Positions 35,613 through 42,837 of a stretch of DNA of 64,000 nt are shown piece after piece. The notes beneath the pieces were generated by a model. It had not been told where the DNA came from, did no database searches, and worked only from the letters and a program-made list of their open reading frames with translations. The position numbers and the translations under genes are program-made. The DNA is taken from positions 3,348,001 through 3,412,000 of the forward strand of contig NZ_CP016076.1 of assembly GCF_001941625.1 (NCBI RefSeq), read 5' to 3'. Source of the DNA: Actinoalloteichus fjordicus (lineage in GTDB: Bacteria > Actinomycetota > Actinomycetes > Mycobacteriales > Pseudonocardiaceae). The stretch's first letter is position 1; each line of letters starts with the position of its first letter.

Positions 35613-36553
35613 CGACCCTGCCTGCGACGAGCCTGTCGGAGACCGCCCGCCGTTCGCCTGAACGCGCGGTGGAGACCTACGTCGAGGGCAGGCCGTACGA
35701 CCTGTTCTATCTGTCGTCCGCCGGACGGCGGCTGGTGGGCCGCAAGACCGAGGCCGCCTATCCCGGCCCGGATCTCGGCGACGGACCGGTCGAGCGGCTC
35801 AAGGGCTGCCTGGTCGAGCCGGGGATGCTGCTGGGCATCGTCGAACGGGAGCAGGTGGCCGAGGACCACGTCGCGGTCTTCCATCGGCCGCTGGACGAGG
35901 CGGAGAAGGCGGCGCTGTTCGCCGAGGCCGCCGCCGATCCCCTGACCGACCTGTACTACCCCTTCGCGCAGCTCGGCGACCGAGTCCGCGAGGCCGCCGC
36001 GACCGAGGAGGGCGGGTGGGAGGTCACCGAGGAGTTCGTCGCCGAACTCGACCACGCCGAGTCGGTCCTGCGGGACTACGTGCCGCAGCGACTCGCCGAG
36101 CTGGGATTCCTCGGCGGCATCGCCTACGACGCCGCCTGCTCGACGGGGGCGTTCCTGTCGGCCGTCGGCCGCCGCTTCCCCGACGTCCGCACCGTCGGTC
36201 AGGACCTCAGCGCGGCGATGGTCGAGCACGCCCGGTCTCGGGTGGACGAGGTCCACTGTGGCGACAGCATCCGCCCCGCGATCCCGGCGGGCAGCGCGGA
36301 CCTGGTGGTGTGCCGCCATCTCAACGCCTTCGTCGTCGGCACCGACCAGGCCCACGACCTGTTGGCGGCGGCGGTGAGCCGCTGCCGAGACGGCGGGCTG
36401 ATCGTGCTGCTCGGCCACACCCCGATCCTGATCAGCACCCAGTGGTGTGAGATGGCCGGACTGGAGGTGGTGCAGCGCTCGGCGGCCACCCCGTCCGGTC
36501 ATGCGCTGTTCCAGTGCTACGTGCTGCGCAAGGGAGGGAGTCGGGATGGGTGA
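35609..36553 (+). CDS. nat: SAM-dependent transferase, probable 3-amino-3-carboxypropyltransferase Nat
   Basis: 314 aa. The C-terminal half is a class I SAM-binding Rossmann fold: AYDAACSTGAFLSAVGRRF (motif I), VRTVGQDLSAAMVEHA (acidic residue after beta2), IPAGSADLVVCRHL (motif II/III). The N-terminal about 165 residues are unlike common methyltransferases. In nocardicin biosynthesis Nat moves the 3-amino-3-carboxypropyl group of SAM, not methyl, onto the phenol ether oxygen of nocardicin G; Nat is of about this size. Its start overlaps the nocB stop by ATGA, strongly linking it to the pathway. I infer Nat from position, size and fold; a methyltransferase giving a new tailoring is the alternative. 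Confidence 0.72.
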   Translation: MTTLPATSLSETARRSPERAVETYVEGRPYDLFYLSSAGRRLVGRKTEAAYPGPDLGDGPVERLKGCLVEPGMLLGIVEREQVAEDHVAVFHRPLDEAEKAALFAEAAADPLTDLYYPFAQLGDRVREAAATEEGGWEVTEEFVAELDHAESVLRDYVPQRLAELGFLGGIAYDAACSTGAFLSAVGRRFPDVRTVGQDLSAAMVEHARSRVDEVHCGDSIRPAIPAGSADLVVCRHLNAFVVGTDQAHDLLAAAVSRCRDGGLIVLLGHTPILISTQWCEMAGLEVVQRSAATPSGHALFQCYVLRKGGSRDG

Positions 36554-37121
36554 CGAGCCGCCCGCCGACCACGCGAGCCTGCTTCCCCGCCTGGCCGCTG
36601 AGCGAGTGGTCTTACGGGCGTTCCGGCCGGCGGACGCGGCGGCGTTGGCCGCCTACCGCTCCGATCCGGCGGTGGCCCGCTACCAGGCCTGGGACACGCC
36701 CCTGTCGGAGGAGCAGGCGGCCGAGTCCATCGCGGGCCGCGCCCGCGCCGACCCGGACCAGCCGGGCTGGACGCCCTACGCCGTCGCACTCGACGGCGTC
36801 CTGATCGGCGACGTCGGTGTGAACCTGCACGACAACCGAATGCAGGCCGACATCGGGTTCACGCTCGCCTCGGCGTTCCACGGGCGCGGCTACGCCACCG
36901 AGGCGGTCGGGCGCGTCCTGGACCACCTGTTCCTGGACCGGGGGCTGCACCGGGTCTCCGCCGAGTGCGATCCCCGGAACGACGCCTCCGTGCGGCTGCT
37001 CGACCGCCTCGGCTTTCGCCGCGAAGGTCTCCGGCGAGCCAACACGTGGTTGCGCGGCGAATGGGCCGACGACCTGCTCTTCGGCCTGCTGGCTGCCGAC
37101 TACCGCGCCGCGCGGGGGTGA
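36546..37121 (+). CDS. GNAT-family acetyltransferase at end of the NRPS operon
   Basis: 191 aa RimJ/RimL-type acetyltransferase: RLAAERVVLRAFRPADA N-terminus, GDVGVNLHDNRMQADIGF, the acetyl-CoA loop HGRGYATEAVGRVL and NDASVRLLDRLGF. ATG 36546 overlaps the nat gene by 8 bp and has GGAGG about 7 nt upstream. The N. uniformis cluster also includes an acetyltransferase-like gene (nocD by memory), so it may correspond. It may N-acetylate an intermediate or product for self-protection, or be unrelated. It converges with the NmrA-like gene, marking the right edge of the cluster. Confidence 0.85.
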   Translation: MGDEPPADHASLLPRLAAERVVLRAFRPADAAALAAYRSDPAVARYQAWDTPLSEEQAAESIAGRARADPDQPGWTPYAVALDGVLIGDVGVNLHDNRMQADIGFTLASAFHGRGYATEAVGRVLDHLFLDRGLHRVSAECDPRNDASVRLLDRLGFRREGLRRANTWLRGEWADDLLFGLLAADYRAARG

Positions 37122-37199
37122 GCGGCGAGCAGCACGGACTTGCCTGGGGGCGCCGGGCGCGGCCAGGTTCGCACCGCCGCCGCACCCGACCCGACCGCC

Positions 37200-38063
37200 T
37201 CAGCGCGGACCGCTCCCCCACAACGCGCCCGCCGCTGCCGCAGCGGCGACGTAGTCGGTGAAGTCGCGGGGTTCGCGGCCGAGCGCCCGGTGGACGCCGT
37301 CGGAGACGCGGGCCTCGAAGTTCTCGCGGATCGGAGTGAGGCCTGCGGCCCAGATCTCCGCCTCGGCGGCGGGCGCGCCCTGCGCGACCAGGTCGGCGAT
37401 GAAGTCCTCTACCGGGATCGGGACGTAGCGGGCCTGATGGCCGGTGGCGGCGGCGATCTCGGCCAACGCCTCGGCGATGGTCAGCGGTCGAGGGCCCGAC
37501 AGCTCGTAGGTCGCTCCGGTGTGGGCGTCGTCGGCGGCGGTGAGCGCCGTGACCGCGACCTCGGCGATGTCCTCGACGTCGATGAACGTCGCGGCGCCGT
37601 CGGCGGCGGGCAACCGCAGCTCGCCTTGCCGGATGGGGGTGAGGAATGGCTCGGCGCTGAAGTTCTGGGCGAACCAGCCGGGGCGCAGGATCGTCCAGTC
37701 AGTGTCCGAGTCCCGCAATGCCGCCTCGCCCGCCAGATGTCCTTCGCCTGCCAGGTTGTCGGCGCCGAAGTAGCCGGGGGTGTCGACGCCGCGAGCCGAC
37801 AGCAGCACCAGTCGGGGGACGCCGAGTTCCTCCGCCCGGCGGATCAGGGCCCCGGTGCGGTTCGCGCCGTCCAGGGGGACGAGGTAGGCGGCGGTCACGC
37901 CGGTGAGCGCGGCGTCCCAGGTCGTCTCGTCGAGCCAGTCGAAGTGCGTCGTACCGGACCTCGACGCGACGCGGACGGGGATGTCGGCGGCCTCAAGCCG
38001 GGCGGTCACCCGGCGGCCGGTCTTGCCGGTGCCGCCGATGACCAGGACGGGGTCGTGTGTCAT
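37200..38063 (-). CDS. NmrA/YtfG-like NAD(P)H-binding reductase
   Basis: About 287 aa atypical short-chain dehydrogenase. The N-terminal Rossmann motif is VIGGTGKTGRRVTARL; then FDWLDETTW, VYLVPLDG-like (AYLVPLDGANR), LVLLSARG, WTILRPGWFAQNF and FIDVEDIAEVAV, all typical of NmrA-like nucleotide sensors/quinone reductases. It lacks the canonical YxxxK, as NmrA-like proteins do. Start ATG 38063 was chosen from the motif position; ATG 38078 is possible, and neither has a strong ribosome site. It is downstream of an AraC-type regulator on the same strand, with a 20-bp palindrome between them. Confidence 0.88.
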   Translation of the reverse strand: MTHDPVLVIGGTGKTGRRVTARLEAADIPVRVASRSGTTHFDWLDETTWDAALTGVTAAYLVPLDGANRTGALIRRAEELGVPRLVLLSARGVDTPGYFGADNLAGEGHLAGEAALRDSDTDWTILRPGWFAQNFSAEPFLTPIRQGELRLPAADGAATFIDVEDIAEVAVTALTAADDAHTGATYELSGPRPLTIAEALAEIAAATGHQARYVPIPVEDFIADLVAQGAPAAEAEIWAAGLTPIRENFEARVSDGVHRALGREPRDFTDYVAAAAAAGALWGSGPR

Positions 38064-38126
38064 GTCCTGAGCCTGCATCGTGCGCGGCGCGTCGACCATG
38101 GGTGATGCCCTCGGCGGCATGGGTGT

Positions 38127-38146
38127 TCGTCTCGACGTCGAGACGA
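38127..38146. promoter_or_regulatory. Perfect 20-bp palindrome, probable operator
   Basis: TCGTCTCGACGTCGAGACGA reads identically on both strands, without a loop. It lies between the AraC-type gene stop (38158) and the start of the NmrA-like gene (38063), about 65 bp before that start. No loop and no T-run make an operator likelier than a terminator. Confidence 0.55.
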
Positions 38147-38157
38147 CCGAGCGCCGG

Positions 38158-39105
38158 TCAGGCCGGACTGCCCGCCGGTTGCAGCGTGGCCGGTTCCGCG
38201 CCGCAGGCTTCGGGCGGCGAGTCGCGGCGGCCGCTGCGGTGGGAGCTGGGGGTGACGCCTCGGACGCGGGTGAAGGCCGCGCTGAAGGCGAACGGATCGG
38301 TGTAGCCCACTCGGCGGGCGACGGCGGCCACGGTCGACTCGGGTTCGGTGAGCAGGTCGGCGGCCACGGCCATCCGCCACGCGGTCAGATAGGTCAGGGG
38401 CGGTTCGCCGACCAGAGCGCTGAACCTCCTGGCGAAGGCGGCGCGGGACACGGCCGCCTCCGCCGCCATCGCGGCGACGGTCCAGGGACGGGCCGGTTCG
38501 GCATGGACGGCGCGCAGCGCGGAGCCGACCACGGGATCGCCGAGTGCGTGATACCAGGCAGGCGGATGAGTCTCCGGGCGGTCGAACCAGGCGTGGAGCG
38601 TGCAGGTGAGCAGCCAGTCCAGCAGCCGGTCGAGCACGACCTGCCTGCCCGCCCCGTGGGCGGCGACCTCGGCGGCGAGAAAGTCCAGGACGGCGTCGCA
38701 CTCCTCGTCGCCGGGCACGGTCAGCACGGGCGGCAGCGCACCGGGAAGTCGCCGTCCGACGTCGGCGCTGGTGCGGTACGCGCCGACGACCAGAGTGGTG
38801 GGCCCGCCGGACTCGGGACCGCCGGGCGGCGGCGGGTTCCTCGCCCGGTGCGGACCGTCGGGGTCGGGCAGCTCGTCGACGACGCTGAACGGCGCGGGAC
38901 CGAGAATGACGGCGGTGTCACCGTGGTGCAGCGGCGTCGGGTCTCCGTTGTCGGGAATGAGCCAGCCGTTGCCGTGCGCCATCGTGCAGAGGGTCAGGGG
39001 GGCACCGTCGGCGAAGCGCAGCGACCAGGGCGGAGTGAGGATCGTGCGGTGGAACAGTGCTCCGTCGGCTCGGACGCCGCGCATGAGGTCGGTCAGCGCG
39101 TCCAT
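38158..39105 (-). CDS. AraC-family transcriptional regulator
   Basis: 315 aa. N-terminal cupin-type sensing domain (AraC-binding-like; LTPPWSLRFADGAPLTLCTMAHGNGW), C-terminal double helix-turn-helix: WTVAAMAAEAAVSRAAFARRFSALVGEPPLTYLTAWRM and VAAVARRVGYTDPFAFSAAFTRVRGVTPSS-type repeats (about 215-290). ATG 39105 has a TACTGT box 6 nt upstream and no ribosome site, so the mRNA is probably leaderless. It probably controls the adjoining NmrA-like reductase gene. Confidence 0.92.
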   Translation of the reverse strand: MDALTDLMRGVRADGALFHRTILTPPWSLRFADGAPLTLCTMAHGNGWLIPDNGDPTPLHHGDTAVILGPAPFSVVDELPDPDGPHRARNPPPPGGPESGGPTTLVVGAYRTSADVGRRLPGALPPVLTVPGDEECDAVLDFLAAEVAAHGAGRQVVLDRLLDWLLTCTLHAWFDRPETHPPAWYHALGDPVVGSALRAVHAEPARPWTVAAMAAEAAVSRAAFARRFSALVGEPPLTYLTAWRMAVAADLLTEPESTVAAVARRVGYTDPFAFSAAFTRVRGVTPSSHRSGRRDSPPEACGAEPATLQPAGSPA

Positions 39106-39173
39106 GCCTCGACAGTAGCCGGGCCGGTCGGTGCGGCCGACGTGATCGCTCGACAGCGGCTGAGACAGGGAGT

Positions 39174-39210
39174 GCCGCCCGCCCCAGGCGAGGACCTCGG
39201 GGCGGGCGGC
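39174..39210 (-). terminator. Hairpin terminator of imine-reductase-like gene
   Basis: Perfect 12-bp arms GCCGCCCGCCCC / GGGGCGGGCGGC with a 13-nt loop, 20 bp beyond the stop of the minus-strand gene at 39231. Confidence 0.75.
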
Positions 39211-39230
39211 AGAGATGCCCGTCTCGCTGC

Positions 39231-40139
39231 TCAGCCCGCGACCCTCGGCCGCCTGATCAGCTCGAAGAGACCGGCGACGTCGCCCTGGCCGTGGCCGTCG
39301 GCGACCCGTCGCTGCATGAGGGCGTACAGCGGGGCGAGGAGTTCGACATCGACGCCCTGCTCCCGGCCCGCCTGCGCGAGATTGGCGACGCCGGTGGTCT
39401 GCATGGCCAGGGTGTTCATGACGCCGGTGTCATGGTCGTCGGCGTCGATTCGCTGGGCGAAGAGGTCGACGCTGATCGCCATGTCGGTGAGCCAGCGGCG
39501 GAGCATCGGGGCGAAGCTTTTCGTCGGAATGCCCTCGGAGTCGACGAGCGCGAAGGCCTGGAGGATGCCGGCGAACATGCCGTACATGCCGGTGAGCAGG
39601 GCGAGGTCCTGCAGCGCGGCCAGGCCGGGATCGGTGCCCAGGTGGTGGACCTCGCCGAGGACCTCCAGCGTGGCGCGGTGAGCGTCGAGGACCTCGTCCG
39701 GTCCGCTGTAGAGGAAAAAGGCCCCGGGCGTGGCCACGGTCGGCGGGATGGCCATGATCCCGCCGTCGAGATACTCGATGCCGTGCTCCCGTGCCCAGTC
39801 CGCGGTGGCTCGGGCCTGGCCGGGGATGCCGTTGGTGAGGTTGACCAGGGTGCGGCCCCGGAGGGCCTCGGTCACCGAGGCGTCGAGGATCTCATGCAGG
39901 GCCGGGTAGTCCAGGACGCACGCGATCACCAGCGGACCGGCCGCGACGGCGTCGGCGGCGGAGTTCGCCCGGCGGGCGCCTCGGGCGACCAGGGCCTCGA
40001 CCCGCCCGGGCGAGCGGTTCCACACCGTCGTCGGGTGGCCCGCAGCCAGGAATGCGTCGGCCAGTGCGGTGCCCATCGCGCCGAGTCCGATGATCGTCAC
40101 TGGAGTGGCCGGGGTCGTCGAGTGGTCGTGTTCTGGCAC
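39231..40139 (-). CDS. Imine reductase-like NADPH oxidoreductase (copy 1)
   Basis: About 302 aa, 6-phosphogluconate/3-hydroxyisobutyrate dehydrogenase superfamily, imine-reductase-like branch. N-terminal NADP motif GLGAMGTALADAFLAAGH, TTVWNRSPGRV, then VNLTNGIPGQA, YLDGGIMAIPP, and the C-terminal all-helical dimer domain. GTG 40139 is chosen because GGAG lies 5 nt upstream; TTG 40157 would extend it by 6 residues. A palindromic operator-like site lies about 90 bp upstream and a strong hairpin terminates it. A paralogue with nearly the same N-terminal motif lies at 56457. Native substrate unknown. Confidence 0.85.
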   Translation of the reverse strand: MPEHDHSTTPATPVTIIGLGAMGTALADAFLAAGHPTTVWNRSPGRVEALVARGARRANSAADAVAAGPLVIACVLDYPALHEILDASVTEALRGRTLVNLTNGIPGQARATADWAREHGIEYLDGGIMAIPPTVATPGAFFLYSGPDEVLDAHRATLEVLGEVHHLGTDPGLAALQDLALLTGMYGMFAGILQAFALVDSEGIPTKSFAPMLRRWLTDMAISVDLFAQRIDADDHDTGVMNTLAMQTTGVANLAQAGREQGVDVELLAPLYALMQRRVADGHGQGDVAGLFELIRRPRVAG

Positions 40140-40228
40140 GGATGCTCCAGTCGTCAATGCTGGTCAGGAGTATTGGTCGGGCGAAATCCGCCTGCTGCCA
40201 GCGTCGTGCCGGGAAAGCCTGGATTCAA

Positions 40229-40254
40229 GTACGCACTAATTAGTGCGGTACGCA
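40229..40254. promoter_or_regulatory. Palindromic operator upstream of imine-reductase-like gene 1
   Basis: CGCACTAATTAGTGCG (40232-40247) is a perfect 16-bp palindrome, and ACGCAC recurs directly after it (40250-40255), giving three copies of the half-site in about 25 bp. This pattern is typical of HxlR/MarR/TetR sites; no such regulator gene is adjacent. Confidence 0.6.
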
Positions 40255-40259
40255 CCGAA

Positions 40260-40530
40260 AAGTGAGAATCGGCTGCTCGATTCCTGACCCGGCAGGGTTC
40301 TCGCGCTGCTCGGGCCGAGTCGGACTGGTCGCTGGTGCGGGTTGCGCACGTCGCGCCGCGAAGCCTGTTGCCCGGTCAGCAGCCGGTTGAGGGCTCGGCC
40401 AGAGCCGCGCCGAGGGCGACGGCGTGGGCACCCGCCGACCGCCCGGCCCGCTCCGATCGCCCGCGTCCCGGCGGGGGTCTCGGCTTGGCGGGTACGGGCG
40501 GCTCTCCCGCCGCACCGGCTCGAGCGGGGC
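40260..40530. other. Intergenic stretch between operator and APH gene
   Basis: No gene seen. A long-loop CTCTCCCG/CGGGAGAG repeat spans the end of the APH-like gene and may help termination. Confidence 0.4.
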
Positions 40531-41457
40531 CTAGACGGGAGAGTTCCGGCGCACGTTCGAGGTCAGAACACGGTCGAGCGCCGCCCGGCCCGCGGGTCCC
40601 CAGGTCGGCTTGCCGCCGGGAAGGCCCTGTTCCCCGTTCTGTCCCATGAGGATGAGGAAGAGGCTCTTCAAGGCGGCCAATCCGCGGGCGCGGCGGATCG
40701 TCGCCTCGTCCGCCTGCGCGTACACCTCGAAGAACCGTTCGGCGGCGCCTGCGGGAAGCAGCACCCAGGCGGCCGCGAGGTCCCATGCCGGATCGCCTGC
40801 GAACATGGAGCCGAAGTCGACCACGCCCGAGAGTGTCCCGTCCGAGACGACGACGTTCGCGGGATGGAGGTCACCGTGCAGCCATACCGGCGGGCCCTCC
40901 CACTCGGGGGCGGCAACAGCGTCGCCCCAGACGGCCCGGACAGCCCGGATGTCGGCGGTAACGCCGCCGGGGGCGATGGCGTGCACGAACTCTTCGAAGC
41001 CGTCCGTGCAGTTCTTGGGGTGAGCGCCGCGGTCTGAACTGGCAGGCGCCTCGGCGGGCGCCTCTCTATGGAGCGCCCGGAGGAAGCCCGCCAGAGCGTC
41101 GGCCGCGTGGTCGTCACGACTGATCGAGACGCAGTCGAGCGGCTCGCCGGGAACCCACGTCATGACGGCCCAGGGCCTCGGGAAGAGCGCGGACGGTTCG
41201 CCGATCCGCTCCGGAGCCGGAACCGGGAGCGGAAGGCGCGGGGCCAGGACGGGCAGCCACCGGCACTCCTTGCGCTGGAGATCCGGGGCGTGTTCCGTGC
41301 GCGGCATGCGCACGGCCAACTCATCCCCGAGGCGCCACATGTGGTTGTCCCAGCCGCCTGCTACCTCGCGGATGACCAGCCCGGCGAGGTCGGGATGTTG
41401 GTCCTCGAGAAGAGCGTGCACCAGCTCTGCAGTGATCTCGATCTCGGGGTCGGTCAT
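40531..41457 (-). CDS. APH-family phosphotransferase (aminoglycoside/macrolide kinase-like)
   Basis: 308 aa with the protein-kinase-like APH fold: GGWDNHMWRLGDELAVRMPR (nucleotide loop and Lys/Arg region), WAVMTWVPGEPL hinge, catalytic loop WLHGDLHPANVVV (HGDxxxxN) and metal segment GVVDFGSMFAGDPAWDLA. The key Asp, Asn and second Asp are present, so it is probably an active kinase acting on an antibiotic or other small molecule. The substrate cannot be told from sequence alone. ATG 41457 lacks a clear ribosome site; a TACCGT box lies 8 nt upstream. It is monocistronic, with unrelated neighbours. Confidence 0.85.
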   Translation of the reverse strand: MTDPEIEITAELVHALLEDQHPDLAGLVIREVAGGWDNHMWRLGDELAVRMPRTEHAPDLQRKECRWLPVLAPRLPLPVPAPERIGEPSALFPRPWAVMTWVPGEPLDCVSISRDDHAADALAGFLRALHREAPAEAPASSDRGAHPKNCTDGFEEFVHAIAPGGVTADIRAVRAVWGDAVAAPEWEGPPVWLHGDLHPANVVVSDGTLSGVVDFGSMFAGDPAWDLAAAWVLLPAGAAERFFEVYAQADEATIRRARGLAALKSLFLILMGQNGEQGLPGGKPTWGPAGRAALDRVLTSNVRRNSPV

Positions 41458-41754
41458 GTGAAGCCACGGTACGTGAGTCCGGCGGAGCGGACACTCACTC
41501 GCCGGAATGCCCGCTCGCCACGCCCGTTCCGTCGGCGGCCTCTCCAGAGCAGAAGGACGCCAGGCTAACGCGGGCCTACATCGTGGGTGATGCCTGAGTC
41601 AGGACATCAGGGGCGGCGTGGAGCCGAAACGCGGGCTGGTCACCAACAGGCTGGGTTCCTCGGTGCGCCGGCGACGGTCGAAGACGAGACCACACCAGTG
41701 TCTCCCCGAGGTCCGCGAAGATCATTCCTGGTCACGAGCGGGTCCGGCCTGTTT
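41458..41754. other. Intergenic stretch, no gene seen
   Basis: Between the divergent APH-like and TetR-type genes; only short frames without start signals. Confidence 0.4.
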
Positions 41755-41802
41755 CGGAACCGATGTTCCGGAACACGTCGCTGTTTCGGAACGCATGTTC
41801 CG
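41755..41802. promoter_or_regulatory. Two copies of a TetR-type operator
   Basis: CGGAACCGATGTTCCG (41755-41770) and CGGAACGCATGTTCCG (41787-41802) are both palindromes with identical 6-bp arms and 4-nt centres, extended by shared TTT before and GA after. Centres are 32 bp apart (about three helical turns). The second copy overlaps the region expected to hold the -35 of the TetR gene promoter. Confidence 0.85.
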
Positions 41803-41809
41803 GATCAGG

Positions 41810-41822
41810 TAGGGTGCCGCCG
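41810..41822 (+). promoter_or_regulatory. -10 box of the TetR gene (leaderless)
   Basis: TAGGGT (41810-41815) is followed by 7 nt and the ATG, without a ribosome site, so transcription and translation probably start together. Confidence 0.55.
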
Positions 41823-42437
41823 ATGCCCGGAACTCCACGACGTCAACGGTGGGACGCCGCGCGCAATCGCACCGCGCTGCTCGCCGCCGCCAGGGAGGCC
41901 TTCGCCGCTCGGGGGCTCGCGGTCGACGTTCGAGAGGTCGCCCGTCGGGCCGGTGTCGGCATCGCGACGCTGTATCGGCACTTCCCCACCAAGGACGATC
42001 TGGTGGCGGCGACGCTGGAAAAGGACCTCGCCGAGTGGTCCGAGGCCGCCGGGGTCGCGGTGGCCACCGAGGACGCCTGGTTCGGACTGACGTTGATCAT
42101 CGAGCAGACCCTGGCCGTCATGGCCCGTCACCGGGCCGTCCTGGACGGCCTGTCCGAGCCGAGGAGCGCGCCGCAGATCCTCCTGCGCAGGCTCGCGACG
42201 CTGCGCGGGATGCTGGAAGGCCTGGTGGACCGTGCGCACCGGCAGGGCACGCTGCGACTGGACGTCTCCGCCGACGACGTCGGACTGTTGATCCTGGCGC
42301 TGGGGCGGGTCGTGCAGCTCACGGTCGCGGCGGGCGGCGTGGCCGTCGCTTCCGAGGGCGACGCCTCGAACGCGGTGTGGCGCAGGCACACCGGACTCGT
42401 CCTCGACGGCCTGCACACCCATGCGGTGCGAGAGTGA
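41823..42437 (+). CDS. TetR-family transcriptional regulator
   Basis: 204 aa. N-terminal helix-turn-helix: LAVDVREVARRAGVGIATLYRHFPTKDDLVAATL (residues about 35-70), followed by an all-helical ligand domain. The common SF of this type responds to a small hydrophobic ligand. The ATG at 41823 is set by the helix-turn-helix start and the -10 box; the frame extends upstream through the operators but is not coding there. The paired operators point to autorepression. No divergent partner is obvious: the next gene upstream faces away 365 bp off, and downstream lies a broken RidA gene. Confidence 0.9.
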   Translation: MPGTPRRQRWDAARNRTALLAAAREAFAARGLAVDVREVARRAGVGIATLYRHFPTKDDLVAATLEKDLAEWSEAAGVAVATEDAWFGLTLIIEQTLAVMARHRAVLDGLSEPRSAPQILLRRLATLRGMLEGLVDRAHRQGTLRLDVSADDVGLLILALGRVVQLTVAAGGVAVASEGDASNAVWRRHTGLVLDGLHTHAVRE

Positions 42438-42454
42438 CGGCAGGCGTCCCCGAC

Positions 42455-42658
42455 GTGTGGTGACGTCGCCGTAGCCGAGGCCGACCTCGCCCAGTACGGT
42501 TCCGAGGCGGGCGAAGCACTGCCCGACTTGGATGGCGAAGTCCGTGGAGATCAGGCGGCCGTCGGCGTCGGCCGCGCACGGTCCGGCCACGGCGATCAGC
42601 CCGATCCGGAGTCCATGAGACGGCTGTACCCGTAGAGGACGGCGGCGGGGTTGATCAC
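42455..42658 (-). pseudogene. RidA/YjgF-family pseudogene (frameshifted, 3' truncated)
   Basis: Reading from GTG 42658, the start INPAAVLYGYS matches a RidA N-terminus. After a shift of frame near 42625 the sequence continues SHGLRIGLIAVAGPCAADADGRLIS and FAIQVGQCFARLGTVLGEVG, the typical RidA middle. It then loses similarity about 20 bp before the TetR stop, so the C-terminal third with the catalytic Arg region is missing. RidA proteins hydrolyse reactive enamines/imines. The shift and truncation show decay. Confidence 0.6.
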
Positions 42659-42773
42659 GACAGGCGGCGTGGTCGGTCCTGGGCGGCTCCGCAGGAGGAC
42701 ATCACGTCTCGGCCGGTGACTCGTCCGTTCCTGCGCCGTCGATCACCATGGTCGGCCCAGGAGCACAACCCTG

Positions 42774-42798
42774 CGACCACTCCTGATCGAGTGGGTCG
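42774..42798 (-). terminator. Possible terminator of the ABC transporter operon
   Basis: Arms CGACCACTC / GAGTGGGTCG pair over 9 bp with one bulged G and a 6-nt loop, 40 bp beyond the stop of the minus-strand gene at 42838. Confidence 0.4.
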
Positions 42799-42837
42799 AG
42801 TCCCGGCGGGCAGACGGCGTCGACCGACCGACGACGG

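Noticed and set aside
40531-41457. APH-like kinase as the beta-lactam self-resistance gene
   Set aside because: APH kinases do not act on beta-lactams; it lies outside the cluster behind unrelated genes.
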